A stretch of DNA of 11,610 nt from JBAZGH01 sp041652935 (GCA_041652935.1 JBAZGH010000031.1:1-11610); one strand, 5' to 3'. Numbered from the stretch's first letter, positions 1-7,201 are shown. Translations and numbers: made by a program. Notes: generated by a model not told the origin, from the letters alone.

Positions 1-102
1 GAAGTTAAATAAGCTGTTGATTTTTATCCGTTATTAGGGCAGGTAATAAAAAAGAAAGATTATCGTAATAATAACCCGGAAGTTTATAAAATATATATTA
101 AC
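1..102 (+). other. Short leader, in-frame open stretch before the first gene
   Basis: The frame of the gene starting at 103 is open back to a TAA at 10-12, so about 30 sense codons precede the ATG. They read like protein (a YPLLG-containing stretch followed by a Lys/Asn-rich one), but contain no ATG, GTG or TTG in that frame. The stretch may be chance, a non-standard start, or the 3' part of a longer gene interrupted by the TAA. No ribosome binding site is visible before 103; a GGAAG lies too far upstream, at about 78-82. Confidence 0.3.
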
Positions 103-897
103 ATGATAACGGCTTTAAAATGGGTAGCTTTGCCAATGTTAAAACCTGAAAAAGTTTTAGCAATGTTTAAAGATAATTTTGGCATAATGTTAAAATTGGA
201 AGAATATGATTTGTGGGAAAAAGTTAAAGCAGTATTATTAGGTTTGCCCTTTATTGAAGACAGGGATGAGTTTAAAGGTAAATTAAGAAATACTTTAAAT
301 AGCAGCCAGACGCATTTAACATCAGATAAGATAAAGGGCGCTATAAGGCCAACGGTAGAAAACTGGATAAAGGATTACGTTGGCGTTTTAGGCAACGAAA
401 AAGCGGATAAGCAGAAGCAAGCGGATTATTTTTCGGGCGGAGACGCGATAAAAAGGTTGCGGCTGGAAGAAAAGAAAAAAGTAATTGATTTTTTTAGATT
501 TTATGAAAAATTAAAATTATCATCAGGCACTGTCGAGGGGACCGAAGAAACAATTCCGATAAATACTGATGATTTTTCCGGGATAATAAAAGACGGAGCT
601 GTTTTAAAAGATAACCCCGAGCAAAAAAGAATGTCTAAAATTTTCCAGTCCGCCGCTCAGGAAACGCTGGCGGAAGCTTATGGCCAAGCCGCAAATGAAA
701 CCGTGGAAACTGATAAAGTAGAAAGTAGAAAGCCTGCCTCGTCGGCAGACGGGTTGAAAGTTGAAAGTACGACGACAGACGAAACTGCGAACGAAAAAGA
801 ATTAACTCAATTGCAAAGTATGGCAAATCAGTATCCGGCGGGAAGTTTGGAGAGAAGGGCGATTGAGGAAGAAGTAAAAAAGTTAAAAAGTTTATAA
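103..897 (+). CDS. Unrecognised 264-aa protein with repeat-encoded linker
   Basis: I do not recognise a family. Residues 1-140 look like a folded, mostly helical, charged domain with hydrophobic helices near the start (residues 4-20 and 41-50). About 141-235 is polar and probably disordered, and the last 30 residues (from about 233) form a short amphipathic Lys/Glu-rich helix. There is no signal peptide and no clear membrane segment after residue 20, so it is probably cytoplasmic or membrane-associated. Residues 201-232 are encoded by heptanucleotide-repeat DNA of the kind otherwise found between genes. The ATG at 103 is the only usual start codon in frame, though the frame is open for 30 codons before it. 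It lies upstream of the VirB4 cluster on the same strand and may belong to that system, but this is context only. Confidence 0.65.
   Translation: MITALKWVALPMLKPEKVLAMFKDNFGIMLKLEEYDLWEKVKAVLLGLPFIEDRDEFKGKLRNTLNSSQTHLTSDKIKGAIRPTVENWIKDYVGVLGNEKADKQKQADYFSGGDAIKRLRLEEKKKVIDFFRFYEKLKLSSGTVEGTEETIPINTDDFSGIIKDGAVLKDNPEQKRMSKIFQSAAQETLAEAYGQAANETVETDKVESRKPASSADGLKVESTTTDETANEKELTQLQSMANQYPAGSLERRAIEEEVKKLKSL
715..785 (+). repeat. In-frame heptad repeats with nested palindrome inside a gene
   Basis: Two AAAGTAG units (715-728) are followed by a palindromic segment at 733-753 (CTGCC, TCGTC loop, GGCAG). Two TTGAAAG units (754-767) and an ACGACGAC-type segment (769-785) come next. The same layout, heptads then a GC-rich palindrome then heptads, occurs between genes at 7969-8034. 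Here it is translated in frame as part of residues 205-228 of the 264-aa protein. Confidence 0.75.
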
Positions 898-917
898 AGT
901 TAGAAAGTAGAAAGTTA
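896..917 (+). repeat. AAAGTTR/AAAGTAG repeats between genes
   Basis: Three units built on AAAGT (AAAGTTAG, AAAGTAG, AAAGTTA) fill the whole 21-nt gap. They run from the stop codon of the first gene to the ATG of the ORF6N gene, leaving no room for an ordinary ribosome binding site. Confidence 0.7.
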
Positions 918-918
918 T

Positions 919-1440
919 ATGTTAGCGATAGTGGAAGAAAAAATTCAGAATAAAATTTTAGTAATTAGAGATCAAAAGATTATGATTGATAGGGATTTAG
1001 CGATGCTTTACGGAGTTGAGACAAAGGTATTACTACAATCCATGAAACGTAATAAAGAACGTTTTCCAGAAGATTTTTGTTTTCAATTAAATAAACGAGA
1101 GCATGAGAGTTTGAGGTCACAATTTGTGACCTCAAAAAAAGAGGGAAGAGGAGGAAGGCGTTATTTACCCCACGCGTTTACTGAACAAGGCGTGGCAATG
1201 CTTTCTAGTGTGTTAAAAAGTAAGAAGGCAATACAGGTGAATATCGCGATTATGAGAATGTTTATAAAATTACGGGAAATAGGGCATAACTATAAAAAAT
1301 TAGCGGAAAAGATTAGCGAGATAGAGAAAAAGTACAGTAAACAAGATAAACAAATCGCGGAAATTTTTTCCAGTTTAAGATATTTAATGCGAGGGAATGA
1401 GGATAAAAATAGTAAGCGGGAGATTGGGTTTAAATCATAA
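919..1440 (+). CDS. ORF6N-domain protein (antirepressor/KilA-N-like DNA-binding type)
   Basis: The 173-aa protein has a typical ORF6N domain at about residues 8-118. Recognisable pieces are DRDLAMLYGVETK (near 24), the RNKERFPEDFCFQL stretch (near 44), LRSQFVTSK (near 65), and the most conserved block RRYLPHAFTEQGVAMLSSVL (near 80). Residues 119-160 are a charged helical tail that probably forms a coiled coil. The family is known from phage antirepressor-type proteins and is scattered through bacterial chromosomes; DNA binding or regulation is the usual assumption, not proven here. It sits between two unrelated genes on the same strand, with repeats upstream and an 18-nt gap downstream. No phage structural or integrase gene is near. 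It may be a single-gene insertion or a regulator of the neighbouring cluster. Confidence 0.9.
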   Translation: MLAIVEEKIQNKILVIRDQKIMIDRDLAMLYGVETKVLLQSMKRNKERFPEDFCFQLNKREHESLRSQFVTSKKEGRGGRRYLPHAFTEQGVAMLSSVLKSKKAIQVNIAIMRMFIKLREIGHNYKKLAEKISEIEKKYSKQDKQIAEIFSSLRYLMRGNEDKNSKREIGFKS

Positions 1441-1458
1441 ATTAAAAAGCAGAAAACT

Positions 1459-2955
1459 ATGTTTTCATATTTAGAAAAATTTAAAAAATTACCTAAAGAA
1501 CTTCAGCAGATAGTTTCTTCGCCCAAGGCGACTGCTATTGTCAATGAACTTGAGGGGAAATACAAAGTTGAATTGGCAGCGCTTGTTATTAAGATAATGG
1601 TTAAGGAAGTTTTGTGGAAAGACTTAGCTAATGTTTTAACGAGCGAACAAAATATCACAGCTGAACAGGCAATGGCCTTAATTAAAGAGCTTAAAGAGAA
1701 AGTTTTTTTCCAGGCGGTTAAATATCTAAATGTAGATGAAGTCGAAAGTCAAAAGTCGACAGTCGAAAGTACGATGACGACCGACGGCGAGACTAAACCC
1801 GCCCAAAGTCCTGCGGACATTGAGGCGGGCAGGGAAACTGTAGAAACTGCTGACGATGACCGCGATGAAGAATTAAGAGGAATAGTTGATAAAGCGGCCA
1901 CGGCTGTTGGAATTCAGGAAAGCCAGGCGGACGACATTAGGCGGCTGGAGAGCATTTTAAAGACTTTTAAAAAGGGGATACGGGATGATTTAGATACGAT
2001 AGACACTTTAAAAAAGAGCAGAGAGTCGGGCGGTTTGGGCTTAACTCAAGAGCGGGCGGAAAAGGTAATTTTTACAGTTAGCGGAAAAAAACCAGGCGTA
2101 AGCGCAAAAAATAATACGGCAGTTCCCATGCCCCGGAAAAATTTTACCTCTGTGGAACAGATTAGGGATGTTGAATATGATTTAAGCGCCCTGAAAAAGA
2201 GGGGGCCGGTTAAAAAAGAAAATAATATTAAAAATCCGCTCAAGCCTACGGCGGAGCGGACAAGAAAAAATATCAGCAATCAAATCCCCTTAAATGAATT
2301 TAGCGAGGAAGAATTGGAAGAAGTGACAAGTGACAAGTTGCAAGTAACAAATAACAAAACGACGACGAACGATGAACCCGTGGAAATTAAGAAACTGGAA
2401 ACTGCGGAAATTATTAATGACAAAAAAAAGAAGGACAAACAAACTGGCGGTTTTGTGATATCGCCGGAAAAGTTACAAAAGGCGGAAAAATTTATGGCCG
2501 ATAAGATTAAAAAAGAAAATAGACCGGCTGGCAATCAAGAAAAACAGAGATTAAGCGTTCGTATGCAGAGACCGATAGTTGTAGATAACCAAAACAAGCC
2601 CCAAGTTAATGATATTACAATACCTAAAAAATTACAGGGTCCGATTGAGGAGCTGGCTAATTTGGATTTAATTAATTTTAGGCGTTTGGATGATGATCCC
2701 GAGAAAGCGGCGAAAAAAATAAAGCAGAAAATAAGCTTATTAGAGGAGGAGAGTTATACTAAGCGACAACAGGGAGTGGGCGCCTGGAGGCAGAGCCCGG
2801 TTTATAAAATTTATATTGCGATAGGAAATGAAAGCATAAAACAGGGAATTTCCATTAAGGATATTATAAAGAAGAAGGAGGGGGTTGGAGACGAAGTTTT
2901 AACGCCGGAGGAGTTTAATGCTATACTAGAGTTAAACAGAGAGCTGCGTGTATAA
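1459..2955 (+). CDS. Unrecognised 498-aa multi-segment protein
   Basis: No family recognised. Three compact segments can be seen. Residues 1-92 are helical, with a LPKELQQIVSSPKA motif near residue 11. Residues 135-245 are charged helices. Residues 395-498 form a conserved-looking C-terminal domain with an AWRQSPVYKIYIAIGNESIK stretch near 442. They are joined by long Lys/Glu/Asn-rich, probably disordered linkers (93-134 and 250-390). No signal peptide or membrane segment is visible, so it is likely cytoplasmic. Linker parts at 95-105 and 289-302 are encoded by heptanucleotide repeats, and 112-126 by a GC-rich nested palindrome. It ends 188 nt before the prgI-like gene and may be an accessory factor of the VirB4 machinery, inferred only from position. 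Confidence 0.7.
   Translation: MFSYLEKFKKLPKELQQIVSSPKATAIVNELEGKYKVELAALVIKIMVKEVLWKDLANVLTSEQNITAEQAMALIKELKEKVFFQAVKYLNVDEVESQKSTVESTMTTDGETKPAQSPADIEAGRETVETADDDRDEELRGIVDKAATAVGIQESQADDIRRLESILKTFKKGIRDDLDTIDTLKKSRESGGLGLTQERAEKVIFTVSGKKPGVSAKNNTAVPMPRKNFTSVEQIRDVEYDLSALKKRGPVKKENNIKNPLKPTAERTRKNISNQIPLNEFSEEELEEVTSDKLQVTNNKTTTNDEPVEIKKLETAEIINDKKKKDKQTGGFVISPEKLQKAEKFMADKIKKENRPAGNQEKQRLSVRMQRPIVVDNQNKPQVNDITIPKKLQGPIEELANLDLINFRRLDDDPEKAAKKIKQKISLLEEESYTKRQQGVGAWRQSPVYKIYIAIGNESIKQGISIKDIIKKKEGVGDEVLTPEEFNAILELNRELRV
1741..1852 (+). repeat. In-frame heptads plus nested GC-rich hairpin inside a gene
   Basis: Four exact-length heptads GTCGAAA, GTCAAAA, GTCGACA, GTCGAAA (1741-1768) are followed by an ACGATGAC segment (1771-1787). 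A nested palindrome comes next: CCCGCC at 1798-1803 pairs with GGCGGG at 1824-1829, and inside it GTCC (1808-1811) pairs with GGAC (1815-1818). GAAACTG is then repeated twice (1833-1849, separated by TA). All of it is translated in frame as a polar linker. Confidence 0.8.
2323..2404 (+). repeat. In-frame GTGACAA/GTAACAA heptads inside a gene
   Basis: Five consecutive heptads (GTGACAA, GTGACAA, GTTGCAA, GTAACAA, ATAACAA; 2323-2357) are followed by an ACGACGACGAACGA segment (2359-2372) and tandem GAAACTG GAAACTG (2391-2404). The first group is the same family as the 15-copy AAGTAAC array at 3582-3686, but here it is read as coding sequence within the 498-aa protein (residues 289-302). Confidence 0.8.
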
Positions 2956-2959
2956 AAGT

Positions 2960-2988
2960 GCTACATTATTTTAATATATTTGTATAAT
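2960..2988 (+). promoter_or_regulatory. Possible promoter for the prgI-virB4 operon
   Basis: A perfect TATAAT lies at 2983-2988, just after the end of the 498-aa gene. The -35 region 17 nt upstream (GCTACA, 2960-2965) is weak, so this is only a candidate. Transcription from it would start near 2995 and give a leader of about 150 nt containing the inverted-repeat element at 3005-3138. Confidence 0.35.
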
Positions 2989-3004
2989 TAACATATTTAT
3001 TAAA

Positions 3005-3138
3005 TACGAAATCCTAATATCTAAATCCTAAACAATATTAAAATTCAAATTACTAAAATTTAAAACTTCATGTTTTGAAAATTTGAATTTATAATTTATA
3101 ATTTTTTTCGAATTTGGGATTTCTTATTTAGAATTTAA
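3005..3138 (+). repeat. AT-rich imperfect inverted repeat
   Basis: The gap before prgI is largely one long imperfect palindrome. The left arm (about 3007-3032, built on AAATCCTAA-like units) matches the complement of the right arm (about 3107-3137, GAATTTGGGATTTC region). An inner pair closes on AAAAC at 3062-3066 and GTTTT at 3072-3076. It ends 5 nt before the GTG start of prgI. The DNA resembles a spread intergenic repeat more than an operator. Confidence 0.6.
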
Positions 3139-3143
3139 TATAA

Positions 3144-3587
3144 GTGCAGCAATTTAATGTCCCACAATTTATTGACGTAGAAGATAAGGTTTTGGGCCCG
3201 ATAACAGTCAGGCAGTTTGTGATAATCCTAGTCTGCGGATTGTTGTCCGCAGCCGCTTATAAGCTGGCTGATTTCGCTCTGTTTTTAACTTTGACGATTT
3301 TTATTTTCGGTATCGGAGGAATAATAGCTTTTTTAAAAATTAACGGTCGGCCGTTCCACTATTTTATTTTAAATGTAATCCAGACTTTTAAAAAGCCAAA
3401 ATTAAGAATTTGGAACAACCAACTGTCAAAAACAAGCGAGGAGTTAAAAGAAGACCCGGAAATAGAGATAGAAAAAATAACAAAAGTGGAGAAAAAGCCC
3501 CTTTATCCAAAATCGAAATTAGCAGAAGTTTCTTTAATTGTTGATACCGGCGGGAGCTACCAAGGAGGAGACAACACTATCAAGTAA
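3144..3587 (+). CDS. PrgI family membrane protein (VirB3-like)
   Basis: The 147-aa protein has the PrgI family layout: a short N-terminal segment reading VPQFIDVEDKVLGPITVRQF (residues 6-25), two close membrane helices (about 22-40 and 42-66), and then a basic cytoplasmic tail. The family sits in the inner membrane in Gram-positive and CPR type IV secretion-like systems and corresponds to VirB3, the partner of the VirB4 ATPase. The start is GTG at 3144, directly after an in-frame TAA; a nearby ATG at 3157 is out of frame. The last 50 residues are Lys/Glu-rich and little conserved. The stop codon TAA (3585-3587) lies inside the first copy of the AAGTAAC array, so the repeat reaches into the coding end. 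The TraC-like and VirB4 genes follow on the same strand. Confidence 0.88.
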   Translation: MQQFNVPQFIDVEDKVLGPITVRQFVIILVCGLLSAAAYKLADFALFLTLTIFIFGIGGIIAFLKINGRPFHYFILNVIQTFKKPKLRIWNNQLSKTSEELKEDPEIEIEKITKVEKKPLYPKSKLAEVSLIVDTGGSYQGGDNTIK

Positions 3588-3686
3588 CAAGTAACAAGTA
3601 ACAAGTAACAAGTAACAAGTAACAAGTAACAAGTAACAAGTAACAAGTAACAAGTAACAAGTAACAAGTAACAAGTAACAAGTAAC
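3582..3686 (+). repeat. (AAGTAAC)15 tandem heptanucleotide array
   Basis: Fifteen perfect, uninterrupted copies of AAGTAAC. The prgI stop codon is formed by the first unit. Perfect identity suggests recent expansion, and copy number is probably variable between cells or strains. Confidence 0.97.
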
Positions 3687-3687
3687 A

Positions 3688-3777
3688 ACCGAATAATTAT
3701 TTCAAATTATGCCAAAATTCAAATTATTCCAAATCAATACTAAAATCCAAATGTCAAATTTTAATAACGTTAAATTT
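3688..3777 (+). repeat. AT-rich intergenic spacer with CAAAT-type near-repeats
   Basis: This 90-nt stretch repeats short motifs such as CAAATTAT, CCAAAATTCAAATTATTCC, AAATCCAAATG and CAAATTTTAA. The composition is like the 3005-3138 element. It forms the spacer between the direct AAGTAAC array and its inverted counterpart. No gene or promoter is convincing here. Confidence 0.45.
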
Positions 3778-3806
3778 GTTACTTGTAGTTTGTGACTTGT
3801 AACTTG
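3778..3806 (+). repeat. Inverted heptads complementary to the AAGTAAC array
   Basis: GTTACTT, GTAGTTT, GTGACTT, GTAACTT: four degenerate heptads that are the reverse complement of the array at 3582-3686. In RNA they could pair with it, closing a loop of about 90 nt. They end 7 nt before the next start codon. Confidence 0.8.
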
Positions 3807-3813
3807 AGATATT

Positions 3814-4497
3814 ATGGCGCAGAAAAAAAACAAATTAGCCAGCGGGAAGATAAGCACCACCACGCAAAAATATCTTGATATAGCTGAGATCAGGGATAAT
3901 GTCATGGTTATGAAAGACGGGACTATGCGCGCGGTTCTTTTAGTATCCAGCTTGAATTTTTCCCTGAAATCAGAGGACGAGCAGAACGCGATTATATCTT
4001 CCTATGTCGGATTTTTAAATAATTTAGAATATCCCCTGCAGATAGTAGTGCAGTCGCGGGAATTTAAAATTGAGCCGTATTTAGATGATTTAGACAGAAG
4101 ACGGCAGGAACAGACTAATGAATTATTAAGGGTGCAGACAGCCGAGTACTTAAGCTATATTAAAGAGCTTATTTCATTGGGTAAGATAATGAATAAGCGG
4201 TTTTATGTGGCAGTAACTTATAATCCATTATCAAATAAGCAAAAAAGTTTTTTTTCCCGGCTGGGGGAGACTCTAAAACCGGCTACCCTAATACGGCTTA
4301 AGGAAGAAAAATTTCGCAGCCGGCAGGAATCGCTCATGGCTCGAGCGGAAAAAGTAATCGGCGGACTTTCAAGCATGGGGTTAAAATCAATTTTACTTGA
4401 TACGCAAAGTTTAATTGAATTATTATATAATAGCTATAATCCGGATACTTCCGGAAATCAGGCATTGTCCGATGTTAATAAATTAAGAGGACACTAA
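3814..4497 (+). CDS. TraC-like domain protein of a type IV secretion-like system
   Basis: The 227-aa protein resembles the separate TraC-like protein that commonly lies between PrgI and VirB4 in CPR genomes, related in layout to the N-terminal part of VirB4/TraC ATPases. Visible features are a basic N-terminus, a β-rich segment (residues 20-55, MVMKDGTMRAVLLVSSLNFS), then RREQ-rich helices and the VAVTYNPL segment near 131. There is no Walker motif, so it is not itself an ATPase, and no membrane segment. It probably works at the cytoplasmic face with the VirB4 ATPase encoded 76 nt downstream. A weak GAG sits upstream of the ATG. The role is inferred from similarity of layout and from context. 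Confidence 0.72.
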   Translation: MAQKKNKLASGKISTTTQKYLDIAEIRDNVMVMKDGTMRAVLLVSSLNFSLKSEDEQNAIISSYVGFLNNLEYPLQIVVQSREFKIEPYLDDLDRRRQEQTNELLRVQTAEYLSYIKELISLGKIMNKRFYVAVTYNPLSNKQKSFFSRLGETLKPATLIRLKEEKFRSRQESLMARAEKVIGGLSSMGLKSILLDTQSLIELLYNSYNPDTSGNQALSDVNKLRGH

Positions 4498-4500
4498 TTA

Positions 4501-4566
4501 GTCCTTAAAGTCGAAAGTCATAAAGTCCTTAAAGTTAAAGACTTTATAACTTTAGACTTTATGACT
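4501..4566 (+). repeat. AAAGTCG-type repeats forming a hairpin before virB4
   Basis: AAAGTCG and AAAGTCA units (4507-4520) lead into an inverted repeat. AGTCATAAAGTC at 4516-4527 is exactly complementary to 4555-4566, and the inner arms around 4528-4554 pair imperfectly. The hairpin ends 7 nt before the virB4 ATG, where a ribosome binding site would normally lie. Confidence 0.8.
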
Positions 4567-4573
4567 ATATTCT

Positions 4574-6517
4574 ATGTTTAACCCCCAGCAAGTACAACAA
4601 AAAGAAGCGGAGCAGGAAAAGAAGCGCCAGCAGGAAACGCAACAGCGGGTCGCTCAAGAACAGCAGTCTGTTGAGAAAACGCAGGAAGTTATTTTTGAGG
4701 AAAAATCTCTGCGCCGCGGAGAGATTTCTATTCGCGATATTATTTCTCCGGCCGCGCTGGAAATTAAGCCGACATTTTTAAAGTTGGGGGAAAAATTCGT
4801 CCGCACTATTTTTGTCATAAATTATCCGCGGTTTATAAGCGTCGGCTGGTTTGCGCCAATTTTAAATTTAAATGAGACTTTTGACGTGGCGATGTTTTTT
4901 TATCCGGTTCCCAGCCATATTATTTTAAAGCAGTTGAAGAAGAAGGTTGGAAATTTGGAGGCGCAAATTATTAGCGACGCGGAAAAGGGGGCCGCCAGGG
5001 ACCCGATACGCGAGACGGCCCTGCGCGACGCGGAAGCCCTGCGCGACTCCCTTACCCAGGGAACCGAGCATTTTTTCCAGTACGCGCTTTACATAAGCAT
5101 ATATTGCGACAGCGAAGAGGAAATGGACAAGCTGACCGATGTTATTGAAAATTTACTGGGGTCGCGGCTGATTTATTCGCGTAAAGTCTTATATCAGGCC
5201 GAACAGGGGTTTAACTCAACTTTGCCGCTTAATAATGACGAACTGATGATAACCTTTAATATGAATTCTTCGCCGGTGGCGTCATCCTTCCCTTTTATTT
5301 CCAGCGACCTAACTTCAGATAATGGAATTTTGTACGGCATTAACCGCCATAATAACAGCTTAATTCTCTTTGACCGTTTTTCTCTCCAAAATGCCAATAG
5401 CGTTGTTTTTGCCACCTCCGGCGCCGGTAAAAGTTACGCCGTAAAGCTTGAGGTTTTGCGCAGTTTAATGATGGGGACAGACGTTATTATTATTGATCCG
5501 GAAAAAGAATACAAACATTTGTGCGACTCGGTCGGCGGAACATATATAAATATATCCCTTTCTTCGGAAAATAAAATAAATCCGTTTGATTTACCACGTT
5601 CGGTAGGCGATGATTCCCGCCCGGAAGATATAATCAGAAGCGCTGTTATCAGCGTCAAAGGGCTTATCCGCATTATGCTGGGCGAAAGAATTACTTCACA
5701 GGAAGATTCTATTTTAGACAGGGCACTGCTTGAGACTTACGCTAAAAAAGATATAACCAGCGACGCGGACATATCAAAAGCAGAAGCGCCTATTATGCAG
5801 GATTTTGTCGATATTTTAGAGGGGATGGAGGGTGGAGCCGATTTAGCTTTGCGTCTGAAGAAATATACGGAAGGAACGTTTGCCGGACTTTTAAACAGCC
5901 CGACAACGCTTGAAATGAACAACCAGCTGGTTTGTTTTTCCGTCCGCGATTTGGAGGATGAACTTCGCCCGATAGCGATTTACACGATTGTAAATTATAT
6001 TTGGAATGTAGTGCGCAGCGAAATGAAAAAGAGAATATTGGTTATTGACGAGGCCTGGTGGCTGATGCAGCATGACGACAGCGCAAAATTCATTTTTGCT
6101 TTAGTCAAGCGTTGCCGTAAATATTATCTGGGCATAACAACCATTACGCAGGATGTAAATGACTTTTTAGTTTCTCCATACGGCCAGGCGATTGTTAATA
6201 ATTCAGCTCTGCAGCTTTTAATGCGCCAGTCGCCGGCGTCAATTGATTTAGTGCAAAAAACATTTATTTTAACCGAAGGAGAAAAGTATTTATTATTGGA
6301 AAGCGGAGTGGGCGAGGGGATATTCTTTGCCGGCAATCGGCATGCTGCCATTAAAATAGTCGCTTCCTATACCGAGGACCAGCTTATCACCACCGACCCA
6401 AGGCAGCTATTGGAAATTGAGGAGGCAAAACGGGAATTTAATGAGCAGCTGCAGCAAAATGGAGGCGCGGAAGAGGAAAGCGAACTGGAAAAAGCCCAAA
6501 ACGAGCTTGAGAGTTAA
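4574..6517 (+). CDS. virB4: VirB4-type type IV secretion ATPase
   Basis: The 647-aa protein is a cytoplasmic hexameric ATPase that powers assembly or substrate transport in type IV secretion systems. Residues 1-45 are a Gln/Glu-rich coiled-coil-like tail, and about 55-270 is the VirB4 N-terminal domain. The RecA-like ATPase domain follows, with Walker A TSGAGKS at about 281-287, the VIIIDPEKEY segment near 304, and Walker B ILVIDEAWWL at 488-497 with D492/E493. The TTITQDVNDF motif is near 522 and NNSALQLLMRQS near 542. The length is shorter than classical VirB4 (about 800 aa), but the catalytic core looks complete. The last 35 residues are acidic and low complexity. It lies between the TraC-like gene and a VirB8-like gene, with only 9 nt to the latter, so these two are probably co-transcribed and coupled. 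Confidence 0.95.
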   Translation: MFNPQQVQQKEAEQEKKRQQETQQRVAQEQQSVEKTQEVIFEEKSLRRGEISIRDIISPAALEIKPTFLKLGEKFVRTIFVINYPRFISVGWFAPILNLNETFDVAMFFYPVPSHIILKQLKKKVGNLEAQIISDAEKGAARDPIRETALRDAEALRDSLTQGTEHFFQYALYISIYCDSEEEMDKLTDVIENLLGSRLIYSRKVLYQAEQGFNSTLPLNNDELMITFNMNSSPVASSFPFISSDLTSDNGILYGINRHNNSLILFDRFSLQNANSVVFATSGAGKSYAVKLEVLRSLMMGTDVIIIDPEKEYKHLCDSVGGTYINISLSSENKINPFDLPRSVGDDSRPEDIIRSAVISVKGLIRIMLGERITSQEDSILDRALLETYAKKDITSDADISKAEAPIMQDFVDILEGMEGGADLALRLKKYTEGTFAGLLNSPTTLEMNNQLVCFSVRDLEDELRPIAIYTIVNYIWNVVRSEMKKRILVIDEAWWLMQHDDSAKFIFALVKRCRKYYLGITTITQDVNDFLVSPYGQAIVNNSALQLLMRQSPASIDLVQKTFILTEGEKYLLLESGVGEGIFFAGNRHAAIKIVASYTEDQLITTDPRQLLEIEEAKREFNEQLQQNGGAEEESELEKAQNELES

Positions 6518-6526
6518 CTATAACTT

Positions 6527-7132
6527 ATGAGCAAGAGAAATAAATTAATATCAATACTCATAGTAATTATAGCGCTGATTATTTTAATTGGTTTGATTTT
6601 TTTTATGTTTTTAGCTCCAGCTCCGGAAAGTAATAATGAAAGCCGGGAAAACCAACAGACGGGATTGCCCGAAACTAATAAAGTGCAGCCAGAAGAAATT
6701 AAGACTGTTGAGCCAACAGTTCAGAGGGTGATGCCAAAAACCGGAGTAACTGAAAACGATTTAAAAAGGATAGCATCTTCTTTTGTCGAGCGCTATGGAA
6801 CTTATTCCAACCAGGCCGGATACAGCAATATAAATGATTTGGAAATATTCATGTCCAGGTCAATGAAGGAATGGGCGGGGGATTATATTAAGCAAGCATT
6901 GGCAAATTCAGGAAATACGGGAATGTATTATGGAATTACCACTAAGGTTGTTGTATCTGAGGCAATTTCTTTTAAGGCCGATTTAGGCCGGGCCGAATTC
7001 AGAATTAAAACCCAGCGGCAGGAATCTATCGGAACCGGCTCCAATATCCGTAAATTCCAGCAAGACGCTATTGTAAAAATGGTGAAAGAAGGAGGATTAT
7101 GGAAAGTTGATCGAGTTGTATGGGAAGAATAA
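6527..7132 (+). CDS. Single-pass membrane protein, possible VirB8-like component
   Basis: The 201-aa protein begins with a short basic stretch and one strong membrane helix (about residues 7-31). A polar Pro/Glu/Asn-rich linker (32-75) follows, then an exposed domain of about 120 residues with FVERYGTYSNQAGYSNI (near 88) and a C-terminal VKEGGLWKVDRVVWEE. Helices then a curved sheet ending in a Trp-containing strand is the pattern of NTF2-like domains such as VirB8. VirB8 proteins are inner-membrane scaffold subunits that bind other type IV secretion parts. The gene begins 9 nt after virB4, so the two are surely in one operon. The VirB8 assignment is an inference from topology and position; primary sequence alone is not decisive. 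Confidence 0.6.
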   Translation: MSKRNKLISILIVIIALIILIGLIFFMFLAPAPESNNESRENQQTGLPETNKVQPEEIKTVEPTVQRVMPKTGVTENDLKRIASSFVERYGTYSNQAGYSNINDLEIFMSRSMKEWAGDYIKQALANSGNTGMYYGITTKVVVSEAISFKADLGRAEFRIKTQRQESIGTGSNIRKFQQDAIVKMVKEGGLWKVDRVVWEE

Positions 7133-7140
7133 ATTGGTTA

Positions 7141-7190
7141 AAAGCATAAAGTTGAAAGTTAAAAAGTAGAGACGCGCCTCTGGCGCGTCT
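7141..7190 (+). repeat. AAAGTTG heptads plus GC-rich hairpin before comF
   Basis: AAAGCAT, AAAGTTG, AAAGTTA (7141-7161) and AAAAGTAG run into a perfect hairpin: AGACGCGCC (7170-7178), loop TCT, GGCGCGTCT (7182-7190). The hairpin ends 11 nt before the comF ATG. It lacks a solid T tract, so it is more likely a mobile palindrome than a terminator. Confidence 0.8.
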
Positions 7191-7201
7191 TGATTATTAA
7201 T

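Noticed and set aside
3582..3686. Possible CRISPR array
   Set aside because: The units are 7 nt long, contiguous and identical, with no spacers and no cas gene nearby. It is a simple tandem repeat.
3144..7132. Complete conjugation system
   Set aside because: No relaxase, VirD4 coupling protein, VirB6 or pilin gene is inside the window.
7190..7201. TTG start for comF, four residues upstream
   Set aside because: The TTG overlaps the last base of the GC-rich hairpin, and ATG 7202 gives the usual ComF N-terminus.
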